A stretch of 64,000 bases of DNA from Conus ventricosus (GCA_018398815.1 CM031616.1:67728541-67792540), one strand, 5' to 3'; positions 27,061 through 40,959 are shown, numbered from the stretch's first letter. The notes: generated from the sequence alone by a model not told the origin. Numbers and translations: made by a program.

Positions 27061-27645
27061 ACAAACACAAAAAACTACTGTGCGGGGTTTATCCGTTTTT
27101 AATACAATTTACAAAATTTTTTTCAATTTTTTATTTTTGGGTTTAATCCTATTTTTTTTTGGTCGTTTTCAAAAACATCTTTTTCGCGCAAACATTCTTC
27201 AAATGAGTCTTTGTTTTTCATGGAAATAAACTACACTTTAACTGTTCTCTAAAGTCTTTAAAACTGAGTTATATTTCGGGCATAAAATCCACACATTTAT
27301 CCCAGCATTCTCCGCTGAAACTAGTTTCGACAAAGTGTTTCTTTTTTTAACTATGCCCTTTTTCTGCTGAACTCATCTATAAAAAATAGGTCTGCTTCCT
27401 TAAAACGTTTTAAAAAACTTTTCTAAACACTCACTCAGTTTTTGCTGGGATCAACTAAAAAAAAGTCACACTGCCAAAAAACCCTTCTATAAAAAATTTT
27501 CTTTTTTTCCTTTAAAGTGTTGGGCAGAAAATCAAATAGATCAAAATTATAACGATAAACGTTTGTAACAGGTCGGGATAAATATTGTTTTTTTAAACCA
27601 GTCTGTCCACAAATCAAAAACAAGGGGGTTTTTGTCATAAAGTTT
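27050..27645 (-). pseudogene. Polinton packaging ATPase (FtsK/A32-like), frame-broken
   Basis: On the minus strand the N-terminal part reads PLFLICGQTGLKKQYL (27630-27580). This is a P-loop (Walker A) region whose GxxGxGK signature is imperfect here. A second frame carries ADLFFIDEFS (about 27395-27365), a Walker B strand ending in acidic residues, followed by remnants of the conserved W/Q-K-YNSVL stretch (27300-27250). A third frame has KDSFEECLREKDVFEND (27225-27155), then a basic C-terminus reaching the terminal repeat. In Polintons and adintoviruses this ATPase is thought to pump DNA into capsids. Length is about 200 codons, near the family norm. At least three frame switches, most at homopolymers, may be sequence errors. 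Confidence 0.7.
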
Positions 27646-30600
27646 TAACGCCCCATAGTTTTAAAACAAATTTAATCTAATCTGGTATTTTTTTTTATCA
27701 TGTCCCCTGTTAAAACTTGTTCAGTATAATAAAATCCTATAAGGTCTAAATGCGTAAGATTAACCCAAAAATTCAGTTCTGAAAGATTTTTTTCTATTTA
27801 ACTAAATTTTTTGTTGCTTTTTGTTATGACCTTAATATCCTCGCCTTTGGAAGAATGACGACGGAAACTTTAATTTTTTTCAATTTAAGTTTCCCAGCTA
27901 ATTAAAATTTCCCTTTAGAAGACGTCACTAACCCGCCCACAACCCCACCCTCCCCTTACTTTTAAGACAGAAAATTTCAAATACATGTGAACGCATCCCT
28001 AATTTCATTGCGGAATGAACTGAAATTTTGTAAAGCTCTTTAAACCGTTTTCTCTTCTGTGGGTGTACGTTTTTTTCCCATACGGCTTTTTTTTTAAATT
28101 TTTTTTCCCGATATTGTCTCTGGCATAAGATTTAACAGAAAGGCCAATTTTAATGTTTTTCTGAAATTTTTTTTGATGGCTAAAATAGTTTAAAAGGTTA
28201 TGAATTCAAATTTTATGTCCCATTCTAAATATTTCTAAGTGCCTTTTGGGGTCGCTTTCGCCTTTTTTAATCAAACTGCCAAAATATTGCTTCTAGATGC
28301 GCAGCTGTTTAGTTTGGGAAACTTTTTGCTGTCGCTAACCCTTTTTTCTTTAAAAACCCCATTTTTAGTGACCAAAACCTACAAAGTGCCTTTTTCCCAT
28401 TCGTTAAAAGCCGCAACGTCGAAAGGTTTTTTAATTCTAAGGTTATACACCTCACAGGCGCTAAGTAACCCCCGGTTTTTCGGGCCCACGCGACATTTTT
28501 AGTACATTTTTATTATTTATTTCCAAAAAAATTGTAGGTTATTGCACCCCAAACTTTCCCTGCTTTGTCTGCAATTTTTTATTAAATGACCAACCCCCCC
28601 CCACAAACAATCTTTTAAACTGTAAATTAGGGAATTGTAAAATCAAATCGCAATTGCAGCTTTCCCCCCCCCCGGGAAAACCCTTTAAAACTTTTTGGGG
28701 GCCTTCCACAATAAGTTTTCATCAGTGCTCAGCTCACCAAAGAACATAAAGAAAATGAATGCAAAAACGAGGGGATTTCCCCTTAAAAGTAGTTTGTTTG
28801 GGCGCAACAAAAAATCTTTAGGACCTGATTTTCAACTTAAACCAACCCTTTAGCTAGCTCTTTATCAAATAAGTTCGCATTTCATTTTCAATGTTAATTT
28901 TGTTTTTAGATTTGCTTTGTAATTTGAAGTAATCCCGAATTTTACCATTGCTTCTTTAGTGACAAAACCCTAAAACCTCGGGTATTTTAAGGGTTTTATT
29001 TTGAGCCCCGAATTTTTATAATCTTATTATTCCCCTTTTTTCGCTTATAAAAACCCTTTCGATTTTGTAAAATATTTCAGGGACCACCGTTTTGGGCCCC
29101 TGCAATTGTTATAAATACATGTTCTAAAACAAGGGGGGTCTTGAGTTTTTATTGTAAAACATTTTTTAAAACAAATTAAAATGAGTGCTTTAAAATAACG
29201 CGCAAAATATTCTGTTGGCCGCACAAAATTTTAAAAATTAAAACGATACCTTGACTTTCTGTACCCAGACGCCTTTTTTCATAAAAAGGGAACTCCTTAA
29301 CAGATATCAAAAACCCCCCTTTGAAGAGACCCCAAAAGCTGGTTTAGCCTCCGATGCAGTTTTTACAAACCATTAAAACTTTGCTGTTTTTGCGCACAAC
29401 TGGGGGGATGGCTATCGATCATAAATCACCATACCTTTGGAGGTCATGTACCGTTTTTTTTCTTTTCCCTTTCCCCAACGTTTTTTTGGCTGAATTGCAA
29501 GCGCCATTGCCAATGACAACCGTTTAACCCACTCACAACAGAAAACATAAAGGGGTTTTAAAAGGGATCGAAACAATTTCAATATTAAAACATAAAACCC
29601 GATTTTAGCAAAATTGGATCATAATCATGGCATAGGCGTCATTTTTTTCCCAGGGCACGCACGAAAGTAAACTTTGAGGGCGTCCCTTTAAAAAATTGTT
29701 GAGCCCGGTCCATAGACAAGAGCAAAAACCATGACAAAATTTTTCTTAGACCTTCAAGGCCAACAGGGCGGGAAAAGAACGAATAAACACTCTAATCGTA
29801 CAAACGTTTGGTGTTTGCTGGGTTCGCAACACAGGCAAACGGCATACTGATCCTTCACTGGTTTGACGCGCAAAAAAAAAAATTACAAATTTAGAGGACC
29901 CATTAATTCTACAGTTGTTTTTACCTCAGATTAAAAGAACCAAAATTTTTTTTCAAACCAAGATCGAAAGTAGACTTTGCTTTTGGCACGGGTTTTATAC
30001 ATGCTCCCTTCTGACCTCAGACCCAGGGGGAAAAATAAAAACTATAAAAATAAAATTCTAAGCAGGCAATGACAAATTTTGGGAAAAACGACAAAAATTT
30101 CTGACCAAAAATATTCAAGAGTAAACAAACACCCAAGATTTAAGTCACTAATTCCCCCGAAGCCCAAAACCCCCAAAGTCTTGAAGACCAGCAAAGCTCG
30201 CAGACCTTTTCGCGATGCCATAAATTAAAAAGACAGCGCTTGTTCTTGGTTTAACGGGCCTAGGATATTTGGGCCTTTATCTACTAAAAAGTAACCCAAC
30301 TATTAAGAGAACAACCCATAAGTCTGGGCCAAAAAAGCCAATACTTGCTTGCGTAAAAAAAAGCCAGCCCGAACTCCCCCAAATCCGGGAAAGCGTTCAC
30401 GGTTTTAAACCAGCAATTTTTTTTTAATAAACGCAAGATGAAAGCTTTTTTTTTCCCCCATGATTTACGGGCGATGGCGGCGGGGGCACTAAACTTGCCC
30501 TCCACCTCCCCTGTAATAGCCACACCAGTGTACATTGCAAACCCTAAGGCAGTTAAACCTTGCTAATGTGACCCATGCTCCAAAAAATTTCTTTTCTCGC

Positions 30601-33399
30601 ACTTTCGTCCTTCATATAAAATTTTTTCGATTTTTTCTTTTATTCTTTTCCAGAGTTCGAAATTGGTCCTTTTGTAGTTACCCTTTCAGTCTTGCGATTT
30701 TTGTTCAAGACTTTTAGCTTGGTTATTCTTTCTTTAACAGGTCCAAAGGGTTGGCGTCATCACCCCAAACAGTTTTCTTTTTCTCTTCTATATGCCCCAG
30801 TTCACCTTTTTTTGCAAAATTGTTTGTTAATTCCCTCTGAGGTTTCTTAAACTGCAAGGGCCTCTTTTTCCGCATGGGTAGCGTGAGTCTGATAGTCTTT
30901 AAACGCGTTTCTTCCGAAAAACGGGTTTTTTCTGCTTCATTTTATTTTTTAAATTTCGCCGCTGTTATTTAATTCTTTAATTTCCATTTTTTGCATTTGG
31001 TTATCGTGGGGAGTTCTTGTGGGGGTTTTGAAGTTTAGCAATGCCCTCCCCCCTTTAATTTTTTGGGTCTGCAATGAAAGGCGATTTTAAACTTTCACAC
31101 TGATTCTTTTTACTAATTGAACCCACAGCTAAAAACTTTGATGGGTCGGGTTTTATTTTGTAAGCCGAAAATTGCCCTGACTTTTTTTTAAGACAAAGGG
31201 GCCATCCTAATTCAAAACTTTTTGGGTCAAAAATTCGGGGGGGTTCTTGGCCTAAACTTTTGTAAAATGCTCACCACTTGTGTAATTCACCTGCAATGAG
31301 ACGTTGACGTGCTGTGTAAAAGGGGATCTTTTCACTCATGTCCTCCACGATCAAAAACACATAACCCTTTTTCGCCTCATTCCCTGCCATGTTTTTAAAA
31401 ATTAATTTTTTTTTTTTGCTTCATAAAATCCCCCAACAACAAACTAGGGCCGATTCGACCCGCATAAAAATGAAAGACCCCCGGGCAAGGGGAATAAACA
31501 AAATATTTTTTGTTCCAAATAATCCACTACATTGATGCAGATAAAATTTCTTACGTCAAATTTCCAGACTTAGGGAGCGGAGAATTGTTTGTCCCAGGCT
31601 CGCCGTCTTACTTCAAATAGACTCGATTCACAACAACCCAAACAACAGTTGACAAATTTTTGGGGGGGCAATCTTTAAAAATTTTCTAAAAAAATTGGGG
31701 GGCAAAAAATTTTTTCTTTACAAAAAGCGACAATTTTAACCCCTTTTCTGATCTATGGCTAACTGGGAAAATGAAAGGGTGATCTTGCGTTTAAAGGGAA
31801 TCGAAAATGAAGAAGCACAAAAACAAGAAAAAGGCCGGAGATACTAAAGACGTAAAAAATAATACCGTAAAGTTTGCGTAGGAAATCGCTTTTCCATTCC
31901 CTTGATTTTTGATTTTTAAAAGCGCATGCACCATACTTCAAGGACTTAAAAAAAATTTGTCATAGAACAAACTTTTAATGAATACAAAGGGTTTTATTAA
32001 ATCTCAACACCGAAGAAAAGTACAGCTTTCGACATCTCTTAGAGTTTGACGTTTTTAGCAACCCAAAATTTAAGCAAAGCTGTTGCGCACCAATATGAGA
32101 CATTTTTCCCATAAAATACGAAAATGATTCACAAAAACAAACCCGAAGCAGGGCAACCTATAGGGAATTTTTATTTTTAAGGTCTCAGCAAATCCTTAAA
32201 GGGTATTTTTTTGCGTGCGAAAAAAGAAAACCGTTAAAAAGAGAAGGAAAAGTTTTTTTAATAAAAAATAACGAAAGTACAAGTCGTTTGGGGGGTAGTC
32301 CAAACCCAAAAATCACGCTAGGGTTTAAAACCTTACACTTTTTGATGAAATAAGAAAACTTTTGGGGGCGGGGGGTGTAAAGCCCCAACATAGACCTTGT
32401 GTCTAAAGATTTACTTTTCACAATGTAGGCGAGTTTTTAAAAACGAAATACGTTTATGGTTGACCAAAGGTCAACATGAAAATCTTTTGCATGGAAGCGG
32501 AGAGCTGTGAGAGACAATAAACTTTTAAAATTGATAAAGAAGAAGAAGCCGAAAAACCCCGCAAATTCATTTTTTTTTTAAAAATGATGCCAGCGAATAT
32601 TGTAAAGAAAATTAACAATTATTTAAACTAAATTATTTTTTCATTTAAAAAAACATGCTGTTCGTTTAAACCAAAATGTGCCTCAGCCCCGCCAAAAGAA
32701 AAATGTGAAACCCCAACATAAAAACCTTTAAATTAACAAACATTACGCAAATGCAGCAAGTACTAAGAAAAGCCTTTCAAAATCAGAAAAAAACCAAAAA
32801 CGAAGGTATTCTGCTCCCTTTAATGCGTTACCTAGTTAATACTGGAGCATCGACTAAAGTCTCATCACAGGAACGGTGTTGGTTCTTAGCAACGGGAAAG
32901 GGCCACCCGCAGTTTTAACCTGGGGAGGTTTGTCTTTAGCTCTCGGCCGTGTTAAATAGCCGTGGGTGCGCAGAAAAAAATTAAAAACAAAAACCCAAAA
33001 AGCACACAGCTAGGGTTCAACTAATAACAGCTAAACTTAGCTCGTTTAAACTGCCCAAATAAAGCCTTGTTGACCAAACATCAGGAAGAAGAATTAATCG
33101 TTTACAGCCGTTTTTGAGACACAAAAGACAAATTTTTGTTTTCAAAAAAGGCGGGACAATTTTTTCTCAACAGCCGACCCCGAGAGAAAAAAAAAATTTT
33201 AAAAAAAAATAAACGAACATTAAACTCTGTTCTAAAAAGCTCACATTAACAACACCAAAGGTGTTATACTTTAGTTTATATCCAAGGGGAAAAAAGACCG
33301 TTGATATTGATTCTGAAAGTTTTTTTTTTTTAAATTTTAAAAAAAAATTTTTTGGTTAAAAAAAAGGGACGCAGGGCTAAAAAATAAAGGAAAAGACGA
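27646..33399. other. Interior of the Polinton-like element, genes unassigned
   Basis: Coding potential is probable but not assignable. Minus-strand fragments at 28.0-28.5 kb look protein-like (for example FDVAAFNEWEKGTL near 28410). A plus-strand ATG at 31756 opens MANWENERVILRLKG. Capsid and protease genes would be expected here by analogy with related elements, but I see no diagnostic motif. Confidence 0.4.
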
Positions 33400-36300
33400 A
33401 TTTTTTGAAGGAATGCTCGAGAGAGAGCGTTTATCAAGAGCACTGAATGAAAATGATTAAAAGTCTTTGACCCAACAAACGACAGGCAATGTTTGAAAAC
33501 AGCTATTTCTCAATTCCCAAGTGAACAACAATAGACCCCCGTTAAAAAATGTTGCGTTTAATCGACATAAACAATAAAGAAGAAAATCTAGAAGTTTGGG
33601 TCTCACTAAACAACAACAATTTTTTCCTCTAATGACTTAACACCCTTTGGGCAACGAGCTGCTTACACAGTTTAACGCGCCGCTAAAAACTAAAATGAGA
33701 GCCGGGTTTTGGTCAGAGGCAAGTCTGAGATTAATTAAAACGGGCTAAATGCACCGATTGTGGGCAGGTTTAATTCGCTACCTCGGGATTTGGGTTTTAA
33801 AAGAGCTTTTTTTAAACAAAAAAAATCAGACAACAAATTTCATGGGTGCTTTCTGCAAGGTGCTCATGTCCGCAACACCGAGAGATGACTAACAACGCAA
33901 TACGAAAAGATTTTAACTTCAATGGAATATCCTTTCCTGTTAGGAGCCCAAATTGATCAGTTTGAAGAACAAAAAAACCCAATAACGTTAAGTATACAAT
34001 GGGATGAGGAAACAAATTTGGTCCAAAATAAATGCCCCAAAACATCCAACAATGGGCAACCGCCAAAAGCGTGGACTTACCCAAATTTTTTTCCCAGCAG
34101 GCTGCCCCTTTCACATTGAACGCACAATGACAGATTTTTGGGCGCATACTTCAAAAAACCTAACATACAAAACTGCAGAAAATGTTAACAAAATTCCACT
34201 GTGAAAGCCGCGAGTGAACATAAAAACATGAAAAGTTCGTAGACTGAAAGACAGAACTAACTACCCCCCCCAGACAAAGTTTTTTTAAGAACTGAAAGGG
34301 CTGCAAATTCTCCATACGAGTTACCAACTGCGAGTCGCTTATTGTTCCTTTATAAGGGCCACACCACAAAAACCAAAAAACAGTCTTAATGAGTAATTTT
34401 AAATTTGTTCATTTGCCTTCTTTTTGTTGGGTGGGAAAGGCGTTTATTCAGACCAAAATTATATGGGGACCAGATGCTGCAGAAACTTTCTTAAAACGCA
34501 TGCAGCAAGTGCGTAACGCCCTTTCAAAACTAAACTTATCTAAATCATAAGGCGCCGAAGACCGACAACATAGACCAGCCACGCATTGTTGGGTTTGCGG
34601 TTTAGAGCAACGCCCAAGAGTGTAAACCCCACAGAAAGACCCTGACACATTAGTGGAATTTTGAGGGGCAGCCACAGTAAAAGCAAACTTCAACTAAAGT
34701 TTATCCAAAGACATGGAACTGCCTGATTTTTTTCACAACTTGCGAGGTTATAAACCCCCCTTTAAAAGCAGCAGGGACATGCCTTCAGGGGACATGCAGC
34801 ACATCATCAAAAAGAATGTGTTTCACTTTAAATAACATGCTTTTTATGATCAAGCAACACATATGGACATTAGAGTCACTGCTATGGCCTTAAAATCCTG
34901 CCCAATAACAAAAATATTTGACCCAACCTCTTAAAAGGGGTTTACCCTTATAGTACAGGACAGTTGGGAAAGGTTTTACGAAGAACGCTTCCCCCTAAAG
35001 GGGGCGTCTTTTCTAGTCTTAGAAGGAAAGGACAACAGTGACTCGTTACGCAATTTCCAAATGCTGGCAAAAGTTAAAATGTAAAACGATGGGAACTATC
35101 AGACTCCTACTGAAGGGAGATGTAGTTTGTTGCGGACGATTTTTAAAATTTTAGGAAGACCGCAGAAACATTTAATTTGGACCTGCGCATTTCATTTCTG
35201 CGCCCGGATACGGGAGCTTCTTAAAATTTAAAAGGAGACAGTTTATTTTTTGTCATTTTTCCCAAGATCCAGATGATTGAAAACGGATTGCGTGAGAATT
35301 ATAGGCGTCGCACATTATGTAAAGCAAACAACAAATACTTGGGCGACTATGACCAAGAAAAAGGCAAACATCTTTTGTATTTAGAAGCAAACAATCTTAA
35401 GGTTTGGGCAATGGCCAACGCTTTCCCTTTCCAACTTTAAAAGTACCAGGTACGAATAATATTTAAAAAGCATAAAATGGGTTTTTGGGAGTTTTAAAGC
35501 CCGTCAACCCGGGGGTTTTTTTTCTAGAAGTTACTTAGAATACCTCATGAACTCCATGACCGCATAATGCTAACCATTTGCAGCAAAAGTCTAAAAGGGG
35601 TGGTCCAAAAGGGAAACCCCAAAAATTTTGCCTAACTTTTAGGCAAAAAAAATTTTTTCTTTATTTCAACTTCTACAATTTTTTTTTGACGGTTTAAAGT
35701 TAACAGCTTCCATCGCAAAATTGCCTTTTGATCAAGAACAGTTCAGAAAAAATACATCATGAAGAACACTGCCTCAGAAAATAAATCCACGATGCTTCAG
35801 AAAAAGACTTTTTCAACTGAGAACAACACTGTTTTTGAAAGACATGGGAAAAAAGCCCAACGCAAAAAAGTTGATTAGTCACCAAAGAAACAAGCAATTA
35901 AGCTGACTCAAAACCTAAAACAGGGGTTTGAAAATTTCATGATCACCTTTTTGGGATAAGAGAAAAAAAAGAAAGTCAAATTGACAAACCTGTATTTATT
36001 GGGGTTTTCTGTTTTAGAATTATCAAAACTTTTTTAGAGAATTTCTTTAGAAACTTAAGCCCTCTACCTGATCCAAGTACTTTTCCAGATACGAAGTTTT
36101 GTTTAGATACCCCACTGAAGACATCTATAAAAACAGGAAAGGAAAGGCTAAAGGGGATGCAGAGGTATAACTCATTACCCTAAAATTCGCCTTTTCATTC
36201 AACCTTAAAAGAAGGTTTTAGGAAAGAGAAGGTAATTATCTGGGAAAATGATCAAGGATAGGGGGTTAAGGTCAAAAAAGTCAGTATTTCGAGCCAGGGA

Positions 36301-36545
36301 AAAATATTTAAAAAAGCAAAGGGAAATATCCGCACGTTTTTGCAGTCAAACATACACAAACAACTACAAAGAAGCATTGTTTGGGAATAAACTTTTCTCA
36401 TGACAACAAAACTGGATCTAACTACAGAACAACACAACTGTTGTAACAAAGAGGCGTTAGATAGAACAAACACAAAACGGGGTTTTTTTTTAATCCGGGG
36501 GTTTTCATTCCAACGGGACTGGGAACCGTAAATAATTAAAGCGGA
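33400..36545 (+). pseudogene. Protein-primed family-B DNA polymerase (DNA_pol_B_2 type), frame-broken
   Basis: Successive plus-strand frames spell a Polinton/adintovirus DNA polymerase in order. They are QIDQFEEQKNPITLS (33952-33996), an exonuclease-I-like CESLIVPL (34329-34352), and a zinc-binding ATHCWVCG (about 34577-34600). FFHNLRGY (34727-34753) follows, then HFISAPG near 35190 and CKANNKYLGDYDQEKGKH with LYLEANNLKVWAMANAF (about 35318-35440, palm motif A/B region). Next are KQAIKLTQNLKQGF (about 35890-35932) and VLELSKLF (about 36012-36036). A damaged DTDS-like motif C (about 36085-36100) precedes TEDIYKN (about 36115) and GLRSKKSVF (36262-36288). The traces end near 36545. The span of about 3.1 kb fits the usual 1,000-1,100 residues. 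The start is approximate. Frame breaks coincide mostly with homopolymers. Enzymes of this family replicate the element using a terminal protein primer. Confidence 0.85.
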
Positions 36546-36669
36546 AAATGTCCCGGCGGATTTTCTGCAGTTCTTTCCCTTCACAAAAATCTTTGAGGAG
36601 CGGTTTTTTTTTTGTTCATTTTTCCCTAAATAATACACGGGGGGATTCATTTTTTCAAATTTTTTTATT

Positions 36670-37350
36670 CATAGGGTCAACACACCCCAAACCGGATCAT
36701 TGCCCTGAGCGAGTGTCCCCCCCTTTTCTTTCCCCCGGTAAATAAAGGTACCTAAATTTAAACCAAACGGGAAAGTTTTGCTGGGTGAAACTCTCCTTTT
36801 TGAAACATTTTTTGTTTTTCTTTTGATCTTTACGGTTTGCCCTTTAAATTTTTTCATTAAACTTGCGCGAAAACTGGGGCAGTCTTCAAAAACCCTTCTG
36901 TGTTGCGAGAATTTTCAATCGCTCTCGTGAACGGTAGGAAAAAATCTTTCAGCTAACTGTTGTTTAAAATTTTTCAACAAAACCTTTATCGTGAACACCC
37001 GAATGCCTCTTCTAATAAACTCTGGTTTTTAAAAATAAATTTATTCACGGCCTTTTAAATTTTTTTCCACTCAACTTGAATCAGCGGATAAGTTAGTGGC
37101 CCCCCTTGAAACAGTTTAACAAAAGCAACACAGAAGCCTCTTTTGTGTTAATGCTCCCCATCTTTTATCTTGAACCATGTCAATACGTGAGTGCGTACTT
37201 AAATCTTTTTTTCAATTATCAGAGGGGAAATATAAAGATCCATTTGATGGTGCGTTTGGAGTTGTTTTACAAAGTGTGGTTTTCTGATTCGCCTAGGGCA
37301 GGAAATAAATTTTTCCCAAAACGCTTTTTAATAACCATTTTTTTGCTGTT
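36670..37350 (-). pseudogene. Polinton rve-type integrase, frame-broken
   Basis: Minus-strand fragments in rve order. HHQMDLYF (about 37255-37230) corresponds to the QxDL region with the first catalytic Asp. It is followed by a KYALTYxD-like stretch (about 37205-37175). Near 37090-37040, traces ending in GREFIN match the second Asp and the DxGxEF motif. RRGIRVFTIKVLLKNF (37010-36963) and an AERF motif come next. The C-terminal part has KFKGQTVKIKRKTKNV (about 36845-36800), an SH3-like basic strand. Polinton integrases are retroviral-like DDE enzymes that insert the element. Upstream minus-strand sequence to about 37800 may hold the N-terminal zinc-binding part but is not readable. The gene is convergent with the polymerase. 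A 238-codon plus-strand frame at 37106-37822 is its antisense shadow. Confidence 0.6.
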
Positions 37351-40300
37351 TGTTTACTGCTCCCGCCGCTTGGGTTTGCTTTTTTTAATTGCTGTGAGCC
37401 CTCCAATACCCTTTTGGGGGAATAATAGATTTTGTTCTTTTTTTTTCAGCCAATATTTTGGGCAAAAAAAACCAACGGGCATAAACCAAACGAAAAAAAA
37501 CCCCTTCTTTTCTCTTTTGTTTTTTTTGATGTTGATAAAAATCAATGAATTTGGGGGGGCAAGTCCATTTGGGGTTTCCTTTAAAAAAATAATATTGTTT
37601 TATGCGATCAACATTTTTAAATGTGAACTCAGCCCCTGCTTTTTTTGTGGGTTTATTAATAAAAAAAACTGCCAAGTCTCTGCCTTTCATAGGCTCTTTT
37701 GCGCTGCTAGTTCTCCTACTTTGTTTGCTTTTCTCTCGCCGTCATTCCCCCCGTTTACTAAATGCAAATTCTTTTCCCCTAAAAGCCACGCACACCACAC
37801 GCCGCCTACTTATTTTGAGTGAAGCCATTTTTTAAAATGATTTTTTTCTTTCATATTTATATTGTCTGGGAATTTTTCCTTCTTTAAAAGAAAATCTTTT
37901 TACAACCGAGCGCAATGAACAAAGCTTTTCGAATCCTCAAAGTCAGTTTGCCAAAACTGCTGGGTTTTAAATTTTTAACAGGCTTTTACCCAAACATTTA
38001 GTACCTAACTTAGTCCTCCAATAAAAGCAAAGAAAACAAGGGTTACAACATTTTTTTTTGGGGGCTCATTTTTTTAAAATAAAAAAATTATAATTTTTAA
38101 AAAAAAATGAAAATGATGACTACACAGCTCAAGGCAGCCAAACCCGCCGAACTTATTAATACCAAGTTGATATCAAGCATTAGCCAAAAGGAGAGGCGTA
38201 TCTTTGGGGACATGTGGAAAAAAAAAACAGTTCCTCGAACTGAATTCAGCATTTAACAGAAACAACAAATGTCGCCGCAAAAAATTTTAAAAATTCATAA
38301 CAGTAGAAGCGCAGCTGGGGCAGAAGGGAAAAGGTTTGGGCAAACGGTTTTAGTTTGTACACAAAACTAGTCGAAAATTGCCCCTTGAATCGAACAAGAT
38401 CTTACGTAGATTTTTAACGCAAGATCCATTTTAACAAAGTCATTTAGAGTCTCAGGGGTGATTTATACAAGATTTTGGAACAAATTTGCCCAGCGACAAA
38501 GGGATAATAAATTTTTTCAAAATTTTTTTTTTCCCCCAAAAGAAAGAGTCGGAAAATCTCCCGAACCAGGAAAAATTGAATCAGGGGGAGAAATAACCAA
38601 CTAAAAAACACAGAAAAACCCGAATCAGTGAAGGCCATTAAAAATCCTGGGGGGTTGAAGCGGAAAAAAAATTAGCAAGGGGAAAAGACAAAAAAAATTT
38701 TGTTACAGAATATGACCATCGAAAAAAAAACACCCGCCAGCGCCCAAAAAAGGATTTAATGCCAGCATAAAAAATCCAGTATTTCAAGGGCCCCCAAAAT
38801 CTCAAAGGAATATTAACTTTTAAAAATTTTCCATTTTGGCGCCCTTGCTGCGTTGGGGGGAAATTTTTAAGGGTAAAAATATATACACAATGGCAAAGAA
38901 ACGAAAGAAGTTAAAAAAAACCTGAACCGTTAAAAACAAAAAAGACAAAGCATGCCCAAAACCGCCAATAACAAAACATCATTTTGCCATTATAATAATA
39001 AATTTAAATTTTTTTAAAAAAAAGATCATGGGGATTATAAAATGAGAAGTCAATAAAAAAAGACCCGGAGTCCCCAAAAAGACATTTCCATAGACCCGAA
39101 TTGAATCAATGCGTTTGTTCGGATTAAACCTTTTCCCTTTAAAAACTAGCAGAACGCTGAGCAAACATCCTCAACGAAGCGCTTTTTTGAGGGGTTGTGT
39201 ACAAATTAGACATCTACATTTAAGATAAAAACATAGCTTGAATTTTTTTTTTATAATATAAGATAACTTAATAAAACTTTTTTACTTTAAAGGGTACTAA
39301 TCAAAACTTTTCAAGAACTTGATCAAAAACTTTTAAGAACTTAATTTTGAAACTTGATCAAGAACTTAAAAAAAAAAAAAGGGGGTAACTTTAGAAAGAA
39401 AAGGACAACTAAAGTAACTTAAGTAAACTGAGAATAACTTGTTAAAAACTTTAAAAGGAAATTTAGTGGTGCATCGGGGTGGGGGGGGGGGCGGGGGGGG
39501 TGGGGGGGGGTGCAGCTGGGGGCAGGGCAAAAAAACAAAAAACAAAAAACAACAAAAGACATCTGGGGGGGGGGGGGGACGTCGTGCGGGGGTAGGCCAA
39601 AACACACAAAAACAAAAAGTAGAACTCCTAGGGCCACTTCTTTCTTTTGGCTAAAAAAGCTTTTCCCCGCGCAAACCCCATCAACCCCAAGGATCACAAA
39701 AGGCGTTTTCCTAGTGCCGCGACTTTGCTGGGGGCTGGGCGCTTTTTAGCAAGCGATCACAAAGGGTGTTTTTACCTAGTTTGCCGCCAAACTTTTTCAG
39801 GTGCTGACTCATTGGGGCAAGCGAACACAAGGTTGTTTGGGCCAGTTTTCTCGCTCCTCTTTTTTCCCAACCAGGGTTGCAGCGGGTGGCAAAGTTTCAG
39901 CGAATTGCTGTAGCCAAGCTTTTTTGGCAGCTCTAATCGCCAGATATACATCCGGGATTGTATATTTAAAGCATTTATATAAAATAGTGCGGGCCCCACA
40001 CACCCTCCCTACTGGGATGTACAAGGTCGCCAAAAACCCAACTGTTTTGCCAAACTTTCGAAAATCGCCATTTGTCAAAAGGGCACACTTTAACAGATAA
40101 ACTATTTGAATTGAAAAGAGAAAATATACCAACTTAAACCAGACAGCTTGCCACGAACACTGAATCGTAGTTAAAAATCAAACAATCTAAAAAACTGAGA
40201 ACAAACAACCCCGTCTTTTCTGCCCAAACGGTCCAAAGTGGGGTGACACGAACCTCAGACATTTGCTGACGAAACCCAGCCGCGTCAAACCCAAAAAATA

Positions 40301-40959
40301 CGCCCCCCCCCCCCCCCCAAACCCCCACCTGCAATCCCAGCTCCCCCTTTATTGATTTTTGGTCGCTTGCCGTGCGCTGTTGGGCGAAGGTAGCGCTCTC
40401 CAAGCCGTAAATAAGCGGAGGTTTTTGGCCTCGTGCACCATCTGTTACACTATTTTGTAGGTTAGAAATTATCAAATAAGTGTGCGGATTTTAAGTTAAA
40501 AATAAAAACTTATCACCATCAATATCAAACCTATAAAACAGCTACCTTTTTTCATTTCCTGACCAACAAAACCCTTTTAAATCCGTCTTTCCAAAGCAAT
40601 TTTTCACTTTTTTCGTTTTCAAAAAAAAAATTTTCCCCCGTTTCACAACAGCAGTTTAAAAAAAACTTTTGGCCCGAATAACAAACCTTCTTTCAGAACG
40701 TTAGCCATTTTAAAATAACACAAGTAAAACACAAAATTCACAAAAGACGCAAGTCCAAAACAAAAAAGGGGACCCCTCGTTCACGGCACCTCGACTGGTT
40801 TTTCGACGTGGGAATCTCGAATTTCGATGCAACCCCATTGCAACCCGACCGAGTGTGCTTCGTTTAAACAGCACAGGCAGGTGCAAAATGCCCCGCAGCC
40901 GAAATTTAAAATATCAATTTCAGCCCCGTGTACAAAGTTTTTTAGGGAAAATTATCAGA
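37351..40959. other. Right interior of the Polinton-like element, unassigned
   Basis: No motif recognised. A plus-strand start at 38107 opens about 40 codons (LKAAKPAELINTKLISSISQ) that look protein-like but are unknown. G runs at 39479-39509 and an imperfect duplication of about 80 bp around 39690-39790 (GATCACAAA...GTTTT...CCTAGT) are present. Confidence 0.4.
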
